Source: Lachnospiraceae bacterium (GTDB lineage Bacteria > Bacillota > Clostridia > Lachnospirales > Lachnospiraceae). From it: DNA of 64,000 nucleotides. Where the stretch lies: assembly GCA_900757195.1 (NCBI GenBank), contig CAAEMZ010000028.1, positions 5,954-69,953 of the forward strand, read 5' to 3'. Below, in pieces: positions 59,308 to 64,000 of this stretch; position 1 is the stretch's first letter, and every line of letters starts with the position of its first letter. The notes under the pieces were generated by a model that saw only the letters and a program-made list of their open reading frames with translations, searched no databases and was not told where the DNA came from. Position numbers and translations under genes: made by a program.

Positions 59308-59393
59308 GCCGGCGTGGCGGAACAGGCAGACGCACAGGACTTAAAATCCTGCGGGACTAATCTCCCGTACCGGTTCGATTCCGGTCGCCGGCA
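59308..59393 (+). tRNA. tRNA-Leu (anticodon TAA)
   Basis: Acceptor GCCGGCG/CGCCGGC, anticodon stem CAGGA/TCCTG with loop CTTAAAA, long variable arm, T-arm GGTTCGATTCC. It follows tRNA-Tyr after four bases. Confidence 0.95.
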
Positions 59394-59403
59394 TTCTTAT
59401 AAT

Positions 59404-59447
59404 AAGTCTCAAATCTTTGCAAATCAAGGATTTGGGGCTTTTTTCTT
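59404..59447 (+). terminator. terminator of the tRNA-Tyr/Leu transcript
   Basis: AAGTCTCAAATC pairs with GATTTGGGGCTT (12 bp including G-T pairs), followed by TTTTTTCTTT. Confidence 0.85.
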
Positions 59448-59498
59448 TATCAAAAAGTTGTACAGCTTTCCATCAATCGGATAATTCGTAATCCTTTG

Positions 59499-59642
59499 AT
59501 GAAAGTATGTGACCCGGAAGCCTGTGCTGAATATTATCGGGAAAAATTGTCTTGCGAAATGACCTGCGGTGATTTGGCGAGGGGGCAGGAATGTTTTTTA
59601 ATATGTATGAAAATTCGCCTTTTTGCTCAGAATATCCTATAA
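59499..59642 (+). CDS. possible small cysteine-rich protein, uncertain
   Basis: An open frame of 47 residues starts MKVCDPEACAEYYREKLSCE and has five cysteines in its first 33 residues. The frame is open upstream as well (INRIIRNPL), no ribosome binding site is visible, and no family is recognised. It lies between the tRNA terminator and the IS110 element and may be the debris of a longer gene. The rest of 59448-59768 shows no other gene. Confidence 0.25.
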   Translation: MKVCDPEACAEYYREKLSCEMTCGDLARGQECFLICMKIRLFAQNIL

Positions 59643-59713
59643 ACAAGTCTGCAAATAAAAAGTCAAGCAGAAAATAAGGAACTTTGAAAATTTTATACAG
59701 GTTGAAAAAAGAG

Positions 59714-59756
59714 TACCAAAACAAGACCACCGCCTGGCACTGGTCTGATACTGGTA
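59714..59756. repeat. nested inverted repeat beside the IS110 transposase
   Basis: TACCA (59714-59718) pairs with TGGTA (59752-59756), and inside it GACCA (59725-59729) pairs with TGGTC (59741-59745). It lies 13 bases beyond the transposase stop, so it is either the right end of the IS or a palindromic target. Confidence 0.5.
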
Positions 59757-59768
59757 AAAGATATGAAG

Positions 59769-60986
59769 TTACAGTTCTTCGGTTTCTGGCAAAGAGGAAA
59801 GATATTCTTTTACTCGTCCATAGTAAATACGTAGAAACTTGTTTGCTCCGGCAGTCATGTAAACGTAGTAAGGTTTTCCCTGCTTTCGCTTTTTATCCAT
59901 AAATGCATAGACAGGATCATCTGCTGGAGAACGCTTGATAAGGCTGTCCATGATCTGAAAAAGCGCTTTCCGTAAACTGGGGGAACCTTTCTTGGAGGTA
60001 CAAACGCTTTTCTGGATATGTTGTCCAGAATCGTTTTTTCCAGGATCAACACCTGCGAAAGCAGTTAAAGCTTCCCGGTGAGTAAAACGTGTGACATCTC
60101 CGATCTCAGCTATAAGTTGCGGTCCGAGTGATGTACCGACACCATTCATTGCCATGACAACGGGATATTCCGGTAAGGTGGAAGCAAGTTTATTCATTTC
60201 CTGACGGAGAGATTCCACAGTTTCAGAAGAAACGTTTAACATGGCTACTGCTTGCCGAACCAGCATTTTAGTATTGTCATCCTTTGGGAAAACAGCAATC
60301 AGATCAGAAGAAAGGCAATAGACTTTTGCTGCTTTTTCTGCACTGAAATTATAGCCTTTCCGTCTGCACCAATTCTGATAGTGTTCGGTAAATGCATTGA
60401 GGGATTTCCCGCGGACACACTCCACATGCCAGTAAGTATGGACGAAATCGACCCATTTCTGGCTTCCGTCACTACGTGCAGGGCTGTCAAAGAAGTCATT
60501 GGCACCCGGATAGGTCTGGTCAAGAATGGAGAGGAGGTTGTTTTTCATAGCTGTTTTCTGAGCCATGTAGAAACCGAATTGACGATTCATTGTTTTAAGT
60601 TGGTTACGTGTTTTATCCATGTTTCCATATTGCTTCAATTTCGTCCAACGGTCAAGTGTATAACGAGCGATTTTTTTAGAATCAGCCTTATCCGTTTTGG
60701 GAGTGCGAAGAGAATCGTCTCCGAAGTCCCTGATTAAGATAGGATTTACGGCACTGACAAAGATACCGGCATTGGTAAGCCAGGTGGCAATAGGTTCGTA
60801 ATACCTGCCAGTGTGTTCCATACAAACCTTGGTTTCGCCGTCAAGAGCCTTGATTTCATTGATTAACCCATTGATAGCGGATTGGGTATGAGGAATGTCA
60901 CAGGGCGGCATAAGAACAATATCACCGGGTCTGCGGATGGTAACCGTACTTTTACCTTTGGAAACATCAATACCTACTGCGTTCAT
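59769..60986 (-). CDS. IS110-family transposase/recombinase
   Basis: Encodes 405 residues, full length. The N-terminal RuvC-like DEDD domain has VGIDVSKGKSTVTI (first Asp), VCMEHTGRYYEPIATWL (Glu) and TPKTDKADSKKIARY (Asp pair). A coiled central part is followed by the Transposase_20 domain: MAMNGVGTSLGPQLIAEIGD, LTAFAGVDPGKNDSGQHI with the candidate catalytic serine, and KKGSPSLRKALFQI. No frameshift or stop, so it may be active. IS110 enzymes are guided by a structured RNA made from the noncoding end of the element. AGGAG stands upstream of the ATG. Confidence 0.95.
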   Translation of the reverse strand: MNAVGIDVSKGKSTVTIRRPGDIVLMPPCDIPHTQSAINGLINEIKALDGETKVCMEHTGRYYEPIATWLTNAGIFVSAVNPILIRDFGDDSLRTPKTDKADSKKIARYTLDRWTKLKQYGNMDKTRNQLKTMNRQFGFYMAQKTAMKNNLLSILDQTYPGANDFFDSPARSDGSQKWVDFVHTYWHVECVRGKSLNAFTEHYQNWCRRKGYNFSAEKAAKVYCLSSDLIAVFPKDDNTKMLVRQAVAMLNVSSETVESLRQEMNKLASTLPEYPVVMAMNGVGTSLGPQLIAEIGDVTRFTHREALTAFAGVDPGKNDSGQHIQKSVCTSKKGSPSLRKALFQIMDSLIKRSPADDPVYAFMDKKRKQGKPYYVYMTAGANKFLRIYYGRVKEYLSSLPETEEL

Positions 60987-61200
60987 AACAATACTCCTTT
61001 GAATATATTTGCAATGGTCAATACCAGTTTACCTATTGCCTATTCAATCTACTGGGGATGTTACACGAACGCCAAAGGGTTCAACCTGCGTAAAACGAAT
61101 GCTGCGAATGAGGAGCTGGTTGGCTGACTTATTTACGGACGTAAAGTCCTAGGAGACGAAAGCCAGACCTATTGCAACACTCATTCTAACAGCTTAGGCA
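60987..61200 (-). ncRNA. candidate IS110 bridge RNA region
   Basis: Noncoding DNA upstream of the transposase. On the minus strand, 61164-61122 folds as GGCT/AGCC enclosing an internal loop of about 11 bases on each side and a terminal GGAC/GTCC hairpin with loop TTTAC. A stem, a large internal loop and a terminal hairpin is the design of bridge-RNA binding loops. A direct repeat GCAATAGGT occurs at 61175-61167 and 61039-61031. Exact ends, and which loop reads target or donor, are not resolvable by eye. Confidence 0.5.
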
Positions 61201-61212
61201 ACAAGATGGGTA

Positions 61213-61253
61213 ATTCCTTACTGGTTGTAAGGGATATTAACCATAAATATATT
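61213..61253 (+). promoter_or_regulatory. ptsG promoter with inverted repeat over the -35 box
   Basis: TTGTAA (61225-61230), 17-base spacer, TATATT (61248-61253), about 20 bases before the ptsG start. A nine-base inverted repeat, ATTCCTTAC/GTAAGGGAT (61213-61221 and 61227-61235), covers the -35 box and is not followed by T residues, so it looks like an operator. Confidence 0.6.
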
Positions 61254-61273
61254 GTAGTAGTAGGAGGCGTATT

Positions 61274-63373
61274 ATGAAAGATAAAGTTTTTGGTGTTTTG
61301 CAGCGTGTAGGCCGGTCCTTTATGCTGCCGATCGCACTGCTTCCGGTGGCCGGCCTTTTGCTCGGCATCGGCGGTTCTTTTACAAATGAAACAATGCTTC
61401 AAACCTATGGTCTGACAGGGATTATGGGACCGGGAACTTTTTTATATGCATTGTTTACGGTAATGAAACAGGCCGGAGATATCGTTTTTGCCAATCTTCC
61501 GATTTTATTTGCCATGGGTGTGGCGATCGGTATGGCCCGGCGGGAAAAGGAAGTCGCGGCTCTGGCTGCCGCAGTCGCCTTTTTTATTATGCATGCATCC
61601 ATCAGTGCGATGATTACGATTAACGGAGGTACCGAAAATCTTCTTGCCGGCGCATCCGCATCGGTAGTCGGTATTACATCTCTCCAGATGGGTGTTTTCG
61701 GTGGTATTATTGTCGGATTGGGCGTTGCTGCCCTCCACAATCGGTTTTACCGGATTGAACTGCCGCAGGTATTGTCGTTTTTTGGCGGCACACGGTTTGT
61801 ACCGATTATTTCCGCCCTTGTTTATACATTGGTGGGAATTCTCATGTATTTTGTATGGCCGCCGATTCAGAATGGGATCTACCATGTCGGGGATATCGTT
61901 CTCAATTCGGGCTATTTCGGCACGTGGGTATATGGCGTGATGGAACGTGCCCTGATTCCTTTTGGCCTTCATCATGTATTTTATCTGCCGTTCTGGCAGA
62001 CGGCTGTCGGGGGCACGCTGGAAGTGGGCGGGCGTATGATTGAAGGCGCTCAGAATATATTCTTTGCCCAGCTGGCAGATCCGACGGTGGAACATTTTTC
62101 GGTATCCGCGACACGATTTATGTCCGGTAAATTCCCGCTCATGATTTTCGGTCTTCCGGGTGCGGCTTTGGCGATGTATAAGGCGGCCAAACCGGAAAAA
62201 CGGAAGCTGGTTCAGGGCCTTCTTGTATCTGCGGCGCTGACTTCGGTACTCACAGGTATTACAGAACCTCTGGAGTTTACCTTCTTATTTGTAGCGCCTT
62301 TGCTGTATGTGATTCACTGTGTATTTGCCGGAGCTGCCTATATGCTCATGCACATCTTTAATGTCGGTGTCGGAATGACATTTTCCGGCGGATTGATCGA
62401 CCTTTTCCTGTTTGGTATTTTACAGGGAAATGCAAAGACGAGCTGGCTGTGGGTTGTGGTTGTCGGTATCGGTTACTTTATTGTTTATTATTTCCTGTTT
62501 GGATTTTTAATCCGGAAGCTCGACCTGAAAACACCGGGGCGTGAGGATTCGGATGAAGTCAGACTTTATCACCGGAGCGATGTGGAGGATAAACGGCGGA
62601 AAAATGCGGAAATGGGTCCGGACGCCTCAGAGAGCGGCGTGGACGAAATTTCAGAAAAAATATGCCGGGGACTTGGCGGACGGGAAAATATCTCGGATGT
62701 GGACTGCTGCGCGACCCGTCTGAGATGTACGGTACACCATGCGGGAAAAGTTGATAAGCAGATTCTGCAGTCGACCGGAGCTTCGGGCGTTATTCAGAAG
62801 GGTGAAGGCGTGCAGATTATTTATGGACCGAGGGTGACGGTCATCAAGTCAAATCTGGAGGATTATCTGGATAAGGATGTGGAACCGCCTGCACCGGAAA
62901 GGGTATATAAAATTTACAGTCCGTTTTCGGGCAGCGCCGCAGATATCCAGACGGCGCCGGATGAGGGCTTTTCCAGCGGAATGATCGGCGAGGGGGCCTG
63001 CGTGGAAATCACGGAACCGGAGGTTGTCGCTCCGGCAGACGGAAGGATTTCCTTTGTGTTTGATACGAAACACGCCATTGGTTTCCAGACGGAGGATGGG
63101 GTTGCCCTTCTGATCCATGTGGGAATCGACACCGTGGCGCTGAACGGAAAGGGATTCGAAGTTTTTGTGAAAGCAGGCGATTCGGTGAAAAAGGGAGACC
63201 TGCTGATGCGTGTTGATTTGGATTATGTTCGGGAAAATGCGCCGTCGATGGTTTCGCCGGTTGTCTGTACGGAACTTGGAAAAGACAGCCAGGCCATGGT
63301 GATGGCTGCGGGAGTGATAAAGGCCGGAGATCTTTTGATCGAAGTTCACGAAAAGACATCCGAAAAATCATAA
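61274..63373 (+). CDS. ptsG: PTS glucose-type transporter, EIICBA
   Basis: Encodes 699 residues in the order EIIC, EIIB, EIIA. The EIIC part (1-420) has about ten membrane segments, starting VGRSFMLPIALLPVAGLLLGIG, with GITEPLEFTFLFVAPLLY, the conserved substrate-loop motif. EIIB (about 450-530) carries the phosphocysteine in DVDCCATRLRCTV. EIIA (about 550-695) has the active histidine in LLIHVGIDTVALNGKGF and the partner histidine in DTKHAIGF. It takes up and phosphorylates glucose or a related sugar (N-acetylglucosamine is an alternative). AGGAGG precedes the ATG. The IS110 element sits directly upstream of its promoter. Confidence 0.93.
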   Translation: MKDKVFGVLQRVGRSFMLPIALLPVAGLLLGIGGSFTNETMLQTYGLTGIMGPGTFLYALFTVMKQAGDIVFANLPILFAMGVAIGMARREKEVAALAAAVAFFIMHASISAMITINGGTENLLAGASASVVGITSLQMGVFGGIIVGLGVAALHNRFYRIELPQVLSFFGGTRFVPIISALVYTLVGILMYFVWPPIQNGIYHVGDIVLNSGYFGTWVYGVMERALIPFGLHHVFYLPFWQTAVGGTLEVGGRMIEGAQNIFFAQLADPTVEHFSVSATRFMSGKFPLMIFGLPGAALAMYKAAKPEKRKLVQGLLVSAALTSVLTGITEPLEFTFLFVAPLLYVIHCVFAGAAYMLMHIFNVGVGMTFSGGLIDLFLFGILQGNAKTSWLWVVVVGIGYFIVYYFLFGFLIRKLDLKTPGREDSDEVRLYHRSDVEDKRRKNAEMGPDASESGVDEISEKICRGLGGRENISDVDCCATRLRCTVHHAGKVDKQILQSTGASGVIQKGEGVQIIYGPRVTVIKSNLEDYLDKDVEPPAPERVYKIYSPFSGSAADIQTAPDEGFSSGMIGEGACVEITEPEVVAPADGRISFVFDTKHAIGFQTEDGVALLIHVGIDTVALNGKGFEVFVKAGDSVKKGDLLMRVDLDYVRENAPSMVSPVVCTELGKDSQAMVMAAGVIKAGDLLIEVHEKTSEKS

Positions 63374-63383
63374 GGATGGATCG

Positions 63384-63411
63384 GGGTGCGGAAAAAGCTG
63401 TTTCCGCGCCC
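63384..63411 (+). terminator. hairpin after ptsG
   Basis: GGGTGCGGAAA pairs with TTTCCGCGCCC over 11 positions, but no T tract follows, so it may act as a 3' stabiliser or as a weak terminator. Confidence 0.5.
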
Positions 63412-63432
63412 TGAAAAAATTTATAAATATGC

Positions 63433-63461
63433 TTGACAAATAAAATGAACCATGATATCAT
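63433..63461 (+). promoter_or_regulatory. promoter of the tRNA-Phe/Gly/Gly cluster
   Basis: TTGACA (63433-63438), 17-base spacer, TATCAT (63456-63461), 32 bases before tRNA-Phe. Confidence 0.8.
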
Positions 63462-63493
63462 ATCAACGTTGCTGTTGAGAAGCAGAAGCCTTT

Positions 63494-63566
<73 letters not shown>

Positions 63567-63567
63567 C

Positions 63568-63638
63568 GCGGGTGTAGTTCAATGGTAGAACACCAGCCTT
63601 CCAAGCTGGATACGTGGGTTCGATTCCCATCACCCGCT
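63568..63638 (+). tRNA. tRNA-Gly (anticodon TCC)
   Basis: Acceptor GCGGGTG/CACCCGC, anticodon stem CCAGC/GCTGG with loop CTTCCAA, T-arm GGTTCGATTCC. One base after tRNA-Phe. Confidence 0.95.
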
Positions 63639-63662
63639 TCAAATTGAATAATTTGCTTTTAT

Positions 63663-63734
63663 GCGCGAGTGGCTCAGTGGTGGAGTATCGCCTTGCCAAG
63701 GCGAGGGTCGCGGGTTCGAATCCCGTCTCGCGCT
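63663..63734 (+). tRNA. tRNA-Gly (anticodon GCC)
   Basis: Acceptor GCGCGAG/CTCGCGC, anticodon stem TCGCC/GGCGA with loop TTGCCAA, T-arm GGTTCGAATCC. Confidence 0.94.
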
Positions 63735-63748
63735 CTCACAGATTTTAA

Positions 63749-63779
63749 AGACTATAGCAGATGCTATGGTCTTTTTTTT
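63749..63779 (+). terminator. terminator of the tRNA-Phe/Gly/Gly transcript
   Basis: AGACTATAGC pairs with GCTATGGTCT around a four-base loop, followed by seven more T. Confidence 0.88.
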
Positions 63780-63859
63780 CGTATTTTTGGGGTCCAGGAA
63801 ACCGTGGTATATTTCGCGGGAGAATATGTTAAAAATATAAAAAAAATATAAAAAGAGTA

Positions 63860-63888
63860 TAGACAATTTATAAAGGCGGTGCTATAAT
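63860..63888 (+). promoter_or_regulatory. promoter at the right end of the window
   Basis: TAGACA (63860-63865), 17-base spacer, TATAAT (63883-63888). Predicted start about 63895. Confidence 0.75.
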
Positions 63889-63903
63889 AGCATCATGGTA
63901 GAA

Positions 63904-63936
63904 CTGGTAGAACCAGTAAGACCGGTTGAGCCGGTC
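63904..63936 (+). promoter_or_regulatory. tandem hairpins in the 5' leader of the last gene
   Basis: CTGGT/ACCAG with loop AGA (63904-63916) and GACCGG/CCGGTC with loop TTGAG (63920-63936) lie within the first 45 bases of the predicted transcript. No T tract follows; they could stabilise the mRNA or bind a regulator. Confidence 0.5.
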
Positions 63937-63972
63937 GGTAAAAAATTAAGCCAAAGAAAGGGAGAAGGGTTT

Positions 63973-64000
63973 ATGTTATTACAAGTTATTCTCGCGGTTA
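63973..64000 (+). CDS. start of a gene cut by the window end
   Basis: ATG at 63973 with GGGAGAAGGG upstream; only MLLQVILAV can be read, a hydrophobic start suggesting a membrane or secreted protein. The frame is open upstream to an ATG at 63895, but that codon sits at the predicted transcription start and has no ribosome binding site. Family unknown. Confidence 0.5.

Larger units (their letters stand above)
59769..61200 (-). mobile_element. IS110-family insertion sequence (ends approximate)
   Basis: One intact transposase gene plus about 200 bases of noncoding DNA upstream of it. IS110-group elements lack terminal inverted repeats, so exact ends cannot be set from one copy. The left-end noncoding region runs from 60987 to near 61200; the right end lies near or just beyond 59714-59769. 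The element separates a tRNA pair from ptsG and stops short of the ptsG promoter at 61225. Confidence 0.75.

Noticed and set aside
60882..61127. Plus-strand 81-residue frame at the IS110 left end
   Set aside because: It crosses the transposase start and the noncoding structured end; no ribosome binding site.
63895..63972. ATG at 63895 as a leaderless start for the last gene
   Set aside because: The in-frame ATG at 63973 has a good ribosome binding site, and the upstream stretch is better explained as a hairpin leader. Not fully excluded.

Overview
The window looks like a chromosome segment of a spore-forming Clostridia bacterium, most like Lachnospiraceae. The grounds are the yabOPQ-divIC-spoIIE-tilS-hpt-ftsH neighbourhood, a spore-type amidase, GDH with type III glutamine synthetase, LL-DAP aminotransferase, and clostridial promoters and Shine-Dalgarno sites. 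Species cannot be named from sequence alone. Most genes are moderately GC-balanced; the stretches at 1-2000 and 35700-36400 are visibly AT-richer and hold fragments and orphans, so they look like accessory DNA.

Layout. 1-2200: small orphans, a fossil phage endolysin, a DUF4160 pair and tRNA-Leu. 2282-11192: cyclophilin, then a run of plus-strand genes (TPR protein, glycerol kinase, sirtuin, alpha/beta hydrolase, a membrane protein with a degenerate histidine-kinase end, zinc-ribbon protein, TPM protein). 11233-31310: a nitrogen supercluster. On the minus strand are a three-gene archaeal-type glutamate synthase, a type I glutamine synthetase-like gene and an ANTAR antiterminator. Divergently come gdhA, then glnN-asnB-purC-pyrG-purF-carA-carB-dapL. 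31402-43235: pncB, clpB, AT-rich orphans, an OmpR-like regulator, NUDIX, YqeY, an XRE regulator divergent from a sigma factor, CwlD-like amidase, Sua5, dCMP deaminase and a nucleotidyltransferase. 43238-46295: superoxide dismutase and larE-larC. 46451-56594: serine hydrolase, then the mazG-to-ftsH division/sporulation block. 57033-64000: an amylase-family enzyme, five tRNAs, an IS110 element, ptsG, and the start of a further gene.

The most interesting system is in the nitrogen cluster. Transcripts of the glutamate synthase operon and of gdhA each begin, almost at the predicted +1, with a hairpin whose six-base loop is AAAGGC (A at 1, G at 4, as in ANTAR RNA targets). The same hairpin sits just before glnN. 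In all three, part of that hairpin is also the 5' arm of a strong intrinsic terminator, so the two folds exclude each other. The ANTAR protein is encoded at the end of the first of these operons. Its receiver domain lacks the phosphoacceptor aspartate, and the adjacent glutamine synthetase-like protein has lysine where the catalytic flap glutamate is expected and lacks the usual C-terminal tail. I infer a nitrogen-responsive antitermination circuit that may read the GS-like protein or glutamine instead of a kinase. It would control glutamate and glutamine formation together with a 13-kb set of genes that mostly spend glutamine amide nitrogen (asparagine, CTP, phosphoribosylamine, carbamoyl phosphate).

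Other points of note: an IS110 transposase with a candidate bridge-RNA region beside ptsG; a matched pair of inverted operators between the XRE and sigma genes; a hairpin that hides the superoxide dismutase Shine-Dalgarno; and three signalling proteins that have each lost phosphotransfer residues.
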